A DNA stretch of 51,629 nucleotides. Origin: Planctomycetia bacterium (lineage in GTDB: Bacteria; Planctomycetota; Phycisphaerae; Phycisphaerales; SM1A02). The stretch is from positions 1 to 51,629 of the forward strand of contig SXUJ01000004.1 in assembly GCA_005790565.1 (NCBI GenBank), given 5' to 3'. Every line of letters starts with the position of its first letter. Within the stretch, counting starts at the first letter, position 1. The translations under genes were made by a program, and so were the position numbers. Positions 43,640-51,629 of this stretch are shown one piece after another. The notes under the pieces were generated by a model. The model had not been told where the DNA came from and ran no database searches. It saw only the letters and a program-made list of their open reading frames with translations.

Positions 43640-45052
43640 ATGCTCTCCCGATACATGCTTGGTGGGTCAATGCTCGTCGTCACATGCGGCGTTCTCGCGC
43701 CCAGCGCGAGAGCGCAGACGATCACCCACGCGATGGTTGCGAGCGGGTTCCTGAAACCGATGCAGGTCGCTGGAACTCCAGGCGATGCCACTCGATTGTG
43801 TGTCGTCGAGCAGCGAGGGCAGATTCGATTGGTGAAGAACGGGGTGTTGCAGGCGACCGCCTTTCTCAACATCGACGCGCTCGTGCCCGATCAAACATAC
43901 GGAGGGATGTTCGGTCTCGCGTTTCATCCAGACTACGCCAGCAACGGGAAGCTTTATGTCCACCACACGACAGGGGGGACCAATGCAATCGTCGTTTGGG
44001 TCGCGGAGTACACGCGAGGCAAGAACGCTGATGTGATTGATCCGTCGACGCGGCGGGTGATCCTGAGTGTTGCGAGTCCTTCCACGCAAGCGTTTCACTT
44101 GGGCGGGTCCTTGTGTTTCGGCCCGGACGGGCTGCTCTACATCCCTCTTGGGGATGGTGGATACACCGGCGACGCGGGTGGGCCGCAGCGGTCGCAATCG
44201 CTGACGGGCGCGGCATCGCTCTTTGGCAAGGTGCTTCGCATCGATGTGAATGGGGACGATTTTCCAGGCGACGCCAACAGGAACTACCACATTCCTTCGG
44301 GCAATCCCTTCGTTGGCATCACCGGCGAGGATGAGATCTTTGCCCGTGGCATGCGCAACCCGTTTCGCGCAAGCTTCGATTCGGCCACCGGGGTGCTTTG
44401 GCTCGGCGATGTTGGTGGAACGGTGCGCGAAGAGATTGACACGCTCGACCCGACGACCGACGCCGCGTCGAATTTCGGTTGGAACTGCGCTGAGGGGTTG
44501 CTCTGCACAACGAACACGAATTGCAATTGCGCGACCGGTGCGCTTCGCCCTCCGGTGCATGATTACACGCACACAGTGGGACTTTGCATTACGGGCGGCA
44601 CCGTCTATCGCGGATGCGCGATGCCGGCATTCGAAGGTCATTACTTCTTCGCCGACTACCAGAACAACAAGATCTTCAGCGGCGAGGTCACGCCGGCGAA
44701 CAAACTGACCGCGGTTGTGGAGCGGACCGCGCAATTCACCGGCGGTACGAGCACGATTTCATCGATCTGCGCTGGACTCGACGGTGAGCTGTATGTGACC
44801 AATCACACGACGGGCGTCGTTCGAAGGATCGTGCAAAGCCCCGCGCCGCCGGATGTGAATGGAAACGGGATTCCTGACAATTGTGAGCCCCCAGCAAATC
44901 CCTTTGACCTTGATGGAGACGGGATTGTGGGCGCAGCGGATCTCGCCATCGTCCTCAATGCATGGGGCAACCAAGGTGGCATCGGTGATGTGGACCACAA
45001 CGGCATCGTCGATGCCGCCGACATCACGCTTATCCTCGGCAATTGGACCTGA
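43640..45052 (+). CDS. Secreted PQQ-type sugar dehydrogenase with dockerin-like tail
   Basis: 470 residues. Signal peptide MLSRYMLGGSMLVVTCGVLA ending near ARAQ. The six-bladed beta-propeller of glucose/sorbosone dehydrogenases (GSDH) spans about 30-400: LCVVEQRGQIRLVKNGVLQ, GMFGLAFHPDYASNGKLYVH, LYIPLGDGG and GMRNPFRASFD are family landmarks. Such enzymes oxidise sugars with PQQ in the exported compartment, feeding electrons to an acceptor. The tail holds DVNGNGIPDNCE, then FDLDGDGIVGAADLAIVLNA and GDVDHNGIVDAADITLIL, paired calcium loops like type I dockerins. No cohesin is seen in the window. Confidence 0.85.
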   Translation: MLSRYMLGGSMLVVTCGVLAPSARAQTITHAMVASGFLKPMQVAGTPGDATRLCVVEQRGQIRLVKNGVLQATAFLNIDALVPDQTYGGMFGLAFHPDYASNGKLYVHHTTGGTNAIVVWVAEYTRGKNADVIDPSTRRVILSVASPSTQAFHLGGSLCFGPDGLLYIPLGDGGYTGDAGGPQRSQSLTGAASLFGKVLRIDVNGDDFPGDANRNYHIPSGNPFVGITGEDEIFARGMRNPFRASFDSATGVLWLGDVGGTVREEIDTLDPTTDAASNFGWNCAEGLLCTTNTNCNCATGALRPPVHDYTHTVGLCITGGTVYRGCAMPAFEGHYFFADYQNNKIFSGEVTPANKLTAVVERTAQFTGGTSTISSICAGLDGELYVTNHTTGVVRRIVQSPAPPDVNGNGIPDNCEPPANPFDLDGDGIVGAADLAIVLNAWGNQGGIGDVDHNGIVDAADITLILGNWT

Positions 45053-45070
45053 GTGCTCGCGCGCGCTCAC

Positions 45071-46765
45071 TCACCTCAATTGTGCGGGAACCACGAAGTC
45101 TCCTGTCGCGACGGTCTCTTTGCCGAGCATGACTGCGACAATCCGCTTGCCGCTCGGCAAGCGATAGATTGCGTAGAGTTTGTCCCCGCTGGTTTGGGAG
45201 AGTTGCGGATACATGTCGATCCTCTGCATGCCCTGTTCAGGGCGCAAGTCGATCGTGACCATCTTCTCGCCTGTTTCCTGCACATGGATGAAGCCGATGG
45301 CGGTGTAGACCTGTCCTTGCTCATCCATGAGTTGGAGCGGCGCATCCTCCCCGGCAGCGGTTCGCTTTGAGCCCCACACATCGACCGATGAACGGCCGCG
45401 GCTGATGTCGAGACGAAGAACGGTCGAACCTACGGGAAACGAGATCCCCTTAATGGTGAGCGACCTGTTTCCACGGTAACCGCCGCGCGAAAAATCTGCC
45501 CGCCCACTTGCGAGATACCGCTCACCATCGGGATCTGGCTCCATTCCGTTGAGGTTGTTGAGATCAACGCTCGCTGGGTCAACGGTGCTGTTTTGGGTGA
45601 GGTCGCTGGGCTTCAACTTCGGCGCGGATGCGTCGATCTTGAGATCGCTCTTCCCCGATCCGGTCCCAGCGAACACCAGAGCCTTCCCAGCGGCGGCGGT
45701 GACGGCGGGTTGTTGCGCAAAGCGGGAAACATCCAAGCGTTGCCCCATGACTTCGACGAAGGATGGTTCGCCAACGGCGGTGATCGCAGCGGCGGGGAAA
45801 GCGAAGGACACGATGAGTTCTTCCTCACCTGTCGCACTTGCTGCATAGGCGGTCTTGTCGGCGAACTCGCAGATGATGCGCCCGCCGTTGGGGCCTCGCT
45901 GACCCCAAATGAGCGGGTAGGAAACGCCTGAACTCGCGGTCGCATTCGTGCCGACAAGCTTCACCTGTGCTGCGCTCACGACGATCATCTGCCCTTCGGT
46001 CGACGCGCCGCGCGTGAGCTTCATCTCCGCAACATAGGCTGGGCCCCTGAGCATGCCGATCTGGAATGAAGGATCGTTGATGAACGCGAAGTCTTCAAGC
46101 GTGACCGATCCAGGCAATGCCGCGACTTTGGCAAGTCGGCCGTTTCGACTGAATCCGTCACGAAACAGTCCGAGTGAGTCATCAGCGAGGCGAGGGTAAT
46201 ACGCCGCAAGCGTGGGCTTGCTGAGCGTTGGCGACATCGCGCCAGTCGAGAGGATCCCAAAGCTCGCCGCGGCAATTCGGTGCGCCGGAACCCAGAGGTT
46301 GCCCTCTGCCGATGGCTGGCCGTTTGCAGCGCCTGCACCCTGCGTCCGGACCACGCCCCCAAACTCCATGAGTCGCGCGGTCGAATGGATGTGCCCGATG
46401 CCGATGAGCGCAATTCCCACGGTGAGGATTCCACTTCCTACGCCAAACAAGCCGCCGCCGACGAGGTTTGCGAGGTGTGGAAAATTCACATTGTCAGGGG
46501 CGAGTTTGTCCGCGAGAAGGCGGAGCAAAAACAGATAGAGCGAAAACGGAAGGAGGAGTCCGATTCCCCAGCCGTAGGGCGCGAGGCCGGGAAGGGGGGC
46601 AAGAATCCCGAGGCGGGTGATCGGCTCCCAAGTTGCGAAGGCGAGCACGCCCGCGCAGAGGACGCAGAGGAAATGCAGAATGGAGCCGAAGAGGCCTTGG
46701 TTCGCCCACCAATACGCAATGAGTCCGATGAAGGCGATGACGAGAATGTTGAAAAGGGATTCCAT
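45071..46765 (-). CDS. CvpA-like membrane protein
   Basis: 564 residues from the ATG at 46765. The first about 130 residues form four membrane helices (MESLFNILVIAFIGLIAYWW and LLPFSLYLFLLRLLADK) arranged like CvpA-family proteins. The remaining 430 residues are soluble and beta-rich, probably outside the membrane, with no motif recognised. The 110 extra residues of the frame to 47095 overlap the upstream gene and are rejected. It follows the PilB-like gene with a 100-base gap on the same strand. Confidence 0.65.
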   Translation of the reverse strand: MESLFNILVIAFIGLIAYWWANQGLFGSILHFLCVLCAGVLAFATWEPITRLGILAPLPGLAPYGWGIGLLLPFSLYLFLLRLLADKLAPDNVNFPHLANLVGGGLFGVGSGILTVGIALIGIGHIHSTARLMEFGGVVRTQGAGAANGQPSAEGNLWVPAHRIAAASFGILSTGAMSPTLSKPTLAAYYPRLADDSLGLFRDGFSRNGRLAKVAALPGSVTLEDFAFINDPSFQIGMLRGPAYVAEMKLTRGASTEGQMIVVSAAQVKLVGTNATASSGVSYPLIWGQRGPNGGRIICEFADKTAYAASATGEEELIVSFAFPAAAITAVGEPSFVEVMGQRLDVSRFAQQPAVTAAAGKALVFAGTGSGKSDLKIDASAPKLKPSDLTQNSTVDPASVDLNNLNGMEPDPDGERYLASGRADFSRGGYRGNRSLTIKGISFPVGSTVLRLDISRGRSSVDVWGSKRTAAGEDAPLQLMDEQGQVYTAIGFIHVQETGEKMVTIDLRPEQGMQRIDMYPQLSQTSGDKLYAIYRLPSGKRIVAVMLGKETVATGDFVVPAQLR

Positions 46766-46865
46766 CGAGATCGTTCCAGTCGCAGTGGCGCGTGACACTT
46801 CGGTGACGCGCGCTACGAGATTGTGTGGACAAGAGGAGAGGTGCAGAGAAGGTTGGTGATGGCGA

Positions 46866-48584
46866 TTACGGAGCGGATTGCTTTGGGGCGGCGCCGCTGG
46901 TGGCGGTTGGCGGTTTCGCGCCCGCGCTTGCAGGTGCGGGCTTTGCAAACGCGCGCGCGGCTTCGTCGAAACTTGTTTTGCCGTCGCGCACCTTGTGCAG
47001 GGCAGCTTCTTGAAGTTGCAACATTTTTTGTTCACGGATGGACCGCGCGTATGCACCTCGGAAGTCACCTTCGGTGAGTGTGGCGCGACCAGCATCGTCC
47101 AAGATCAATACTTCGAAGATCGCGCTCTGTCCGAAGAACCCGCTGCCTTGGCAGACGGGGCAATCCTCGATCTTGTTCTTGACTTGCACCTTGCCGCTCT
47201 GGCGGAACAGTTCCACGGTCTTTCCGGGAGCAATGCCCAATCGCTTGGATTGCTCAGGGCTCGGTTGGAAACCGACTTTGCAGTTGGGGCAAACATTTCG
47301 AAGCAATCGCTGATTGGACACACCGGCGATGCACTTGGCTGCAAGTTTCGCATCGCCAACCAATTCCACCCACTTCGCGTAAGCAGCTTGGACGCTGTCG
47401 GACGGAATCACGACATAGAGCAGCGGTCCCTTCATGCCGGGGGTCGCGGCTTGCTTGGCGGTACCCGCGTCGGAGATGTCCGTGCAGAGGATCGCGTCGG
47501 GGTCCTTCCGGACGATGGAACGCAGTTTCTCGGGGAAATCGTGCGCGGCATCGTTCGGGTCCCACTGCATGTGCTCAACACCCTCGAGTCGGAACAAGAC
47601 TTCCTTCTCGAGCGTCTTGAGATTCGATGTGTACGCATCGTGGCGGCCGAGGAACGCATATGCCGTCGTACTCGCGCCCTGGCCGACAGGTGCACTCACG
47701 ATGAAGACCCCGTGCCGGAGTGCGGGCTCTTCGAGCGCGCGCAGTGCGGTGAGTTGCGTTGGAAGGAGCCCGAGATCATCGAGAGGACGATCCAAGGACT
47801 TCGCGCGATTGAAATCAATGCGAAGGGTCTGTCCTGCACCGGAACCAAGTGCGGTCAGGGTCAGGAGTTGCTTGCCGCTCGGCCCCTCGACATGACACTC
47901 GCCGACTTGCCGCCGCCGTCGGTCGGCAACATCGAGTCCGGCAGCTGTCTTCAAGAAGTCGATCATCTGCGTCCCGACTTCGACAGGCATAGGGTCGAGT
48001 CGCACGCGCACCCCATCGATGAGCATTGTCACCTGCACCGCCTGTGCATTCGCCTGCACATCGGTGCGGCTCGCGCGGCGATTGAACGCTTCGATGGTCG
48101 CTGCTTCAGCGGCGATGTACACCGCGAGTTTTGGATCCTCTTTCGCAGGCACGGGCATTTTCTCGCCCTTCCGGTTGAGGAAGAATGCGCTCGCGCCGCG
48201 GTCCGCGGTGCGCTGGCGACGCGCTTCGAGTGCGTTCTGTAGGTGCGTACCAAACAGCACGAACTTTCGATTCGGTGGAACGCGTGCGTCGCGGAACTTC
48301 CAGTAGCCATAGAGACTGCCGGCGTAGATGCCAAGCATGAGCGGGAACCCAATCCAAAAGATTGGAATCAAGAGCACCACTGCGAATCCCAGCAGACCGA
48401 TCGCGATGAGAGCGGCGTTTATCGCGAGAATTGGGAAGTTGTAGAAACGCGCGTCGAATTCAAACTTCGCGACATATCGCATGTACGCAACGAGCGCGGC
48501 GAACATGAGGATCGGCTTGGCGATCGACATGAGCACGGGGGCGTCGGCAAGGAGGAGTGGCATGGTCATAGGCATGTGAAGCAT
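46866..48584 (-). CDS. PilB/GspE-like protein with membrane anchor and degenerate Walker A
   Basis: 572 residues. Two or three N-terminal membrane helices (about 15-35 and 52-90) are followed by a GspE-type ATPase layout: N2-like domain from about 150, Walker A region at 297-307 (SAPVGQGASTT), Walker B region at 361-371 (DPDAILCTDIS) and a four-Cys zinc site (CPNCK, then CPVCQGSGFFGQSAIFE). The Walker A lysine is replaced by Ala304 and the catalytic Glu position is Asp369. Family enzymes power type IV pilus or type II secretion assembly; this copy is probably not a working ATPase. It ends in an Ala/Pro-rich tail and sits just after pilT. Confidence 0.8.
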   Translation of the reverse strand: MLHMPMTMPLLLADAPVLMSIAKPILMFAALVAYMRYVAKFEFDARFYNFPILAINAALIAIGLLGFAVVLLIPIFWIGFPLMLGIYAGSLYGYWKFRDARVPPNRKFVLFGTHLQNALEARRQRTADRGASAFFLNRKGEKMPVPAKEDPKLAVYIAAEAATIEAFNRRASRTDVQANAQAVQVTMLIDGVRVRLDPMPVEVGTQMIDFLKTAAGLDVADRRRRQVGECHVEGPSGKQLLTLTALGSGAGQTLRIDFNRAKSLDRPLDDLGLLPTQLTALRALEEPALRHGVFIVSAPVGQGASTTAYAFLGRHDAYTSNLKTLEKEVLFRLEGVEHMQWDPNDAAHDFPEKLRSIVRKDPDAILCTDISDAGTAKQAATPGMKGPLLYVVIPSDSVQAAYAKWVELVGDAKLAAKCIAGVSNQRLLRNVCPNCKVGFQPSPEQSKRLGIAPGKTVELFRQSGKVQVKNKIEDCPVCQGSGFFGQSAIFEVLILDDAGRATLTEGDFRGAYARSIREQKMLQLQEAALHKVRDGKTSFDEAARAFAKPAPASAGAKPPTATSGAAPKQSAP

Positions 48585-48644
48585 CAGGGGATCTCTGTGT
48601 CGCGGCAGTCGGCGGGCAGCGCGGGGTGAGCGCGAGGTGCAGGC

Positions 48645-49742
48645 TTAACTGATGCCCTTGAGGCGCATCTTGAGTTCTTCGGGCTTCGGGGTCGCTTGCA
48701 AGGCAACGCTTTGATGGATGTACTCTTGCTCGACAAGCTTGACGAGCGCGCTCGTGAAGTCGAGCATGCCTTCATCATGGCTCTGCTTAATGATGTCGAG
48801 CAGTTCGCCCTCACGGCCTTCAAGGATGTACTTCTGCACACCTGGGGTGTTGATCAGAATCTCGAGCGCAGGAATACGGCCGATGTGCGCGTGCAGAGTG
48901 GGAAGTAGCTTCTGGTAGATGACGGCTCGAAGGTTGTAGGCGAGGAGCTTTCGAATCTGCTCGCGCTCGTTCTCCGGAAACAGATCGTAGATACGACCGA
49001 ACGTCTGCCACGCCGAACTGGCGTGAATGGTTCCGAACACCAAGTGACCTGTTTCTGCCGCGCGAATCGCAGCTTCAAACGTCTCATAGTCGCGCATTTC
49101 GCCGACCAGCACGACATCGGGGTTTTCGCGGACGAGCGCGCGGAGCGCATCATTGAAGTTGGTTGCGTCGATTCCAATCTCGCGCTGGTTGATCGTGGCC
49201 TTCGCGTCGTTGAAGATGTACTCGATCGGATCTTCGATCGTGATAATGTGCACCTTCTTGCGCTCGTTCACATACTGAATCATCGAGGCGATCGAGGTGG
49301 ACTTTCCTGAGCCCGTCACGCCGGAGAAGAGGATGAGACCCTGCGCAGCCATCGACACATCACCGAGAATGGAAGGGAGGTAGAGCTCTTCGAACTTCTT
49401 GATTTGGCTGGTGATGAGACGAGCCGCGAGACTTGGAGTGCCACGCGCCATGAACAGATTGACGCGGAAACGGCGAATGATCGCATCGGAACTTGTGTCA
49501 TTACGATCGCCGCCGTGGTCGTACGCAAAGTCGATCGAACCATGGCGCGTGAGGAAGTCGAGTTGGTTCGGATCGAGAATATCCTTCGCCACTTGAAACA
49601 TCTGATCCGCGGTGCACACACCCGTTTCGAGATCCTTGAGCACACCGCGGTGACGGATGCGTGGCCGCAGGCCCGACTTCACGATGAGATCGCTCCCTTC
49701 GTATCGAATTGTGGCGGCGAGCCAGGTGAGCCAAAGCTTCAT
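48645..49742 (-). CDS. pilT: PilT-type retraction ATPase
   Basis: 365 residues from the ATG at 49742, where a GAGGGCGAGGGG stretch precedes the start and length matches the family (350-370). ATGs at 49814 and 49871 extend it by 24 and 43 residues. The ATPase is intact: Walker A GVTGSGKSTS, Asp box HIITIEDPIEYIF, Walker B DVVLVGEMRD with the catalytic Glu, and His box FGTIHASSA. PilT disassembles type IV pili, which gives twitching and DNA uptake. It lies 61 bases before the PilB-like gene, so the pair are probably one operon. Confidence 0.9.
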   Translation of the reverse strand: MKLWLTWLAATIRYEGSDLIVKSGLRPRIRHRGVLKDLETGVCTADQMFQVAKDILDPNQLDFLTRHGSIDFAYDHGGDRNDTSSDAIIRRFRVNLFMARGTPSLAARLITSQIKKFEELYLPSILGDVSMAAQGLILFSGVTGSGKSTSIASMIQYVNERKKVHIITIEDPIEYIFNDAKATINQREIGIDATNFNDALRALVRENPDVVLVGEMRDYETFEAAIRAAETGHLVFGTIHASSAWQTFGRIYDLFPENEREQIRKLLAYNLRAVIYQKLLPTLHAHIGRIPALEILINTPGVQKYILEGREGELLDIIKQSHDEGMLDFTSALVKLVEQEYIHQSVALQATPKPEELKMRLKGIS

Positions 49743-50031
49743 CCCCTCGCCCTCAGCGGTGCCTCGGTGCTTGACGGCGAGTGGGACGAGGAGTTCGTGT
49801 CGGGACGGTGCCATGGATAGATTTTCGACCGTTGTATCGGGTGCGGGCCGCAGCCAAGGAATGGAAACCAAACGGACTCTGTCTTGCGTCGTGCACGGCG
49901 AACGCGTGGCAGGGGGCCCAAGCCCATCCTGACACTGAATTGGAAGCCGCGAATCGTACCCGATTCGCCGCGGACGGAAGCGTTCAAGAGGCCCGTTGCC
50001 GTGCTGCGCATCGGGAACTGCTTCGTGGCTG
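49743..50031. other. Divergent intergenic region, pilT/guaB
   Basis: About 290 bases between the preferred pilT start and guaB. It contains the alternative pilT starts on the minus strand and, in the plus direction, no motif other than the TATCGT at the end of the region. Confidence 0.4.
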
Positions 50032-50037
50032 TATCGT
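50032..50037 (+). promoter_or_regulatory. Putative -10 element (TATCGT) of guaB
   Basis: TATCGT ends 6 bases before the ATG at 50044; another leaderless-type spacing. It favours the ATG at 50044 over the longer frame from 49996. Confidence 0.4.
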
Positions 50038-50043
50038 GCCGCG

Positions 50044-51537
50044 ATGGATCACAAGATTGTCCTTGATGGCATCACCTTTGATGATGTCCTGCTCATCCCC
50101 GCATACAGCGAACTGACACCTGATTTGGTGGATACATCGACGCGGCTCACGCGCTCGATCGATGTACACATTCCCATTGTTTCAGCCCCGATGGACACGG
50201 TGACCGAGTCTCATCTTGCGCGTGCACTTGCGCAAGAGGGTGGCGTTGGCATCATCCATAAGAACCTTCCCGTGGAGGTGCAGGCGCGGGAGGTGGCGAA
50301 GGTCAAGCGGAGTGAGCATGGCGTTGTCGTTGATCCGGTGACACTCGCACCGACGGACACGCTCGCGACGGCCGCGAAGTTGATGGCAGAGCAGGGCGTC
50401 TCCGGATTTCCTGTCACGGAGGATGGTTCAAGGCGAGGGCGCCTCGTGGGCATTCTTACTCGGCGCGACATGAAGTTCTTGCAGGGGAAGGATCTCAGCG
50501 CGATTGGCGTGAAGGATGCGATGACGACTGCGAATCTCGTGACGGCTGCGCCCGATGTGACGGCAGAGCTCGCAGAACAACTCATGAGTCGCGCGCGCGT
50601 GGAGAAACTCCTCCTCGTGGATAGCGAGAGGAGATTGCGCGGGCTGATGACAATGCGGGATGTGGAAAATGTGCGAACACATCCGAGGGCGTGTCGTGAT
50701 GCGCGCGGGCGATTGCGCGTTGGCGCGGCGGTCGGCGTTCGCCAGTTTGACCGAGCAGAAATGCTGATCGCGGCAGAAGTCGATGTCCTCGTGGTCGACA
50801 CCGCGCATGGTCATTCGAAGAATGTGATTGAGACCGTGCGCGAGATCAAACGCCGATTTTCGATCGAAGTCATCGCGGGCAATGTCGGCACGGCGGATGG
50901 AGCGAAGGCACTCATCGATGCCGGCGCGGACGCCGTGAAGGTCGGCATCGGACCTGGTTCGATTTGCACCACGCGCGTGGTGACTGGCGTGGGAGTGCCG
51001 CAGATTTCAGCGATTCTCGAAGCGGTGCGCGCCGCGGATGCAGCGGGCGTACCCGTGATCGCCGATGGTGGAGTGCGTCAATCAGGGGACATCGCGAAGG
51101 CACTTGCTGCCGGAGCTTCCGTCGTGATGCTCGGATCGTTACTGGCAGGTCTTGACGAGAGCCCGGGCGAAGTGGTGCTCCATCGCGGTCGCCGATTCAA
51201 GACGTATCGCGGTATGGGAAGCGAAGGCGCGATGTCTGCTGGAAGCGGTGACCGGTATGGGCAGGCTGGCATTCGCGAGGCGCGCAAGTTTGTTCCAGAA
51301 GGCGTTGAGGGGATGGTCGCGTATCGCGGAAACCTCTCGGACTTCGTCTATCAGATGGTTGGTGGAGTACGAAGTGCAATGGGATACTGCGGCTGTCGCA
51401 CGATGCAGGAGTTTCGGCAGCGCTCGCAATTCGTGAAGGTGTCGAATGCGACGGTCATCGAGAACCATCCACACGACATCACGATCACCAAAGAGGCACC
51501 AAATTACTCGTCATCGACGAGCGGTCGCGCAGAGTAA
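50044..51537 (+). CDS. guaB: IMP dehydrogenase
   Basis: Oxidises IMP to XMP with NAD, the first step of GMP synthesis. 497 residues from the ATG at 50044. TIM barrel with inserted CBS pair: [15 protein letters not shown] opening, CBS1 (about 96-145, [20 protein letters not shown]), CBS2 (about 160-210), [20 protein letters not shown], active-site Cys308 in [10 protein letters not shown] and the mobile flap [15 protein letters not shown]. The C-terminal arginine-containing loop is present. It is followed by a strong hairpin and is probably monocistronic. Confidence 0.97.
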   Translation: MDHKIVLDGITFDDVLLIPAYSELTPDLVDTSTRLTRSIDVHIPIVSAPMDTVTESHLARALAQEGGVGIIHKNLPVEVQAREVAKVKRSEHGVVVDPVTLAPTDTLATAAKLMAEQGVSGFPVTEDGSRRGRLVGILTRRDMKFLQGKDLSAIGVKDAMTTANLVTAAPDVTAELAEQLMSRARVEKLLLVDSERRLRGLMTMRDVENVRTHPRACRDARGRLRVGAAVGVRQFDRAEMLIAAEVDVLVVDTAHGHSKNVIETVREIKRRFSIEVIAGNVGTADGAKALIDAGADAVKVGIGPGSICTTRVVTGVGVPQISAILEAVRAADAAGVPVIADGGVRQSGDIAKALAAGASVVMLGSLLAGLDESPGEVVLHRGRRFKTYRGMGSEGAMSAGSGDRYGQAGIREARKFVPEGVEGMVAYRGNLSDFVYQMVGGVRSAMGYCGCRTMQEFRQRSQFVKVSNATVIENHPHDITITKEAPNYSSSTSGRAE

Positions 51538-51577
51538 CGCTCGAGTGCAACGGTCCGTAGCGCGCGCTGCATTTGCA

Positions 51578-51607
51578 ACGAGGCACCTTCTGTTGAAGGT
51601 GCCTCGT
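51578..51607 (+). terminator. Terminator hairpin of guaB
   Basis: ACGAGGCACCTTC (51578-51590) and GAAGGTGCCTCGT (51595-51607) form a perfect 13-bp stem with loop TGTT, 41 bases after the guaB stop. The following bases GCGTTGAG are not T-rich. Confidence 0.65.
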
Positions 51608-51629
51608 GCGTTGAGTGCCGGTGACAGGA

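Noticed and set aside
44850-45052. Cellulosome idea from dockerin-like tail
   Set aside because: Similar calcium-loop tails are widespread in planctomycete secreted proteins and no cohesin-like domain was seen in the window.
46878-48242. 454-residue plus-strand frame over the PilB-like gene
   Set aside because: Antisense of a well-supported family protein; no motifs.
1-51629. CRISPR arrays, insertion sequences, tRNA and rRNA
   Set aside because: Looked for direct short repeats with spacers, transposase motifs and conserved RNA stems; none found.

Overview
The window most likely comes from the chromosome of a Planctomycetota bacterium, probably class Phycisphaerae. The clues are high G+C, secreted proteins ending in a PEP-CTERM-like tail (VPAPGALALLALAGLARR), secreted proteins carrying 'DCNGNGIxD' or dockerin-like calcium repeats, FG-GAP/VCBS proteins, a serine/threonine kinase with TPRs next to an ECF sigma factor, a DUF4159 protein, and small zinc-ribbon proteins of planctomycete type. 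The taxon is inferred from gene content only; there is no rRNA or tRNA in the window.

Layout. 1-885: 3' part of an RdgC-like gene. 893-2706 (-): rhomboid protease and trpF. 2916-4085: citrate synthase. 4235-6541 (-): secreted FG-GAP protein. 6672-9642: secreted HtrA-like protease and a secreted DUF3352-like protein. 9639-13491 (-): pheT, a cyclodeaminase-like gene, a small zinc-ribbon gene and an alpha/beta hydrolase, all overlapping or nearly so. 13557-14785: two related lipoproteins, then a hairpin. 14823-16182: a gap without recognisable genes, then a broken ECF sigma gene. 16183-21053: small ORF, Hsp70, ECF sigma factor and a membrane Ser/Thr kinase, the last with an N-terminal anti-sigma-like zinc motif. 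21070-21792 (-): PEP-CTERM protein. 22027-24090: speA. 24328-25126: frameshifted RCC1-repeat gene. 25180-26400: methyltransferase. 26583-32311 (-): secreted zinc metalloprotease, overlapping by four bases a long cysteine-rich ORF with 17 repeats. 32580-34780 (-): uppS and purA. 34946-38804: zinc ribbon, hemW, a DPPR-synthase-like prenyltransferase and a GT-C-like membrane protein. 38867-40773: divergent DUF1844 protein and SurA/PpiC-like lipoprotein. 40816-43538 (-): yraN and a DUF4159 protein. 43640-45052: secreted sugar dehydrogenase. 45071-49742 (-): CvpA-like protein, a PilB/GspE-like protein with a broken Walker A, and PilT. 50044-51537: guaB and a terminator.

Three things stand out. (1) Many transcription-unit starts carry a TANNNT hexamer 6-7 bases before the start codon, as expected for leaderless mRNAs (10 candidate sites, one at a looser spacing of 9). 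(2) The sigma/kinase/Hsp70 cluster has a kinase with an H-x3-C-x2-C motif, translationally coupled to its sigma factor. (3) A secreted metalloprotease is coupled to a secreted array of about 17 units with a CC-C-CC-WD-C signature that I cannot assign to a named family.

Most genes are ordinary housekeeping genes. Shine-Dalgarno sequences are rarely visible, so several starts were chosen from signal peptides, family length, stop/start overlaps or the TANNNT motif.
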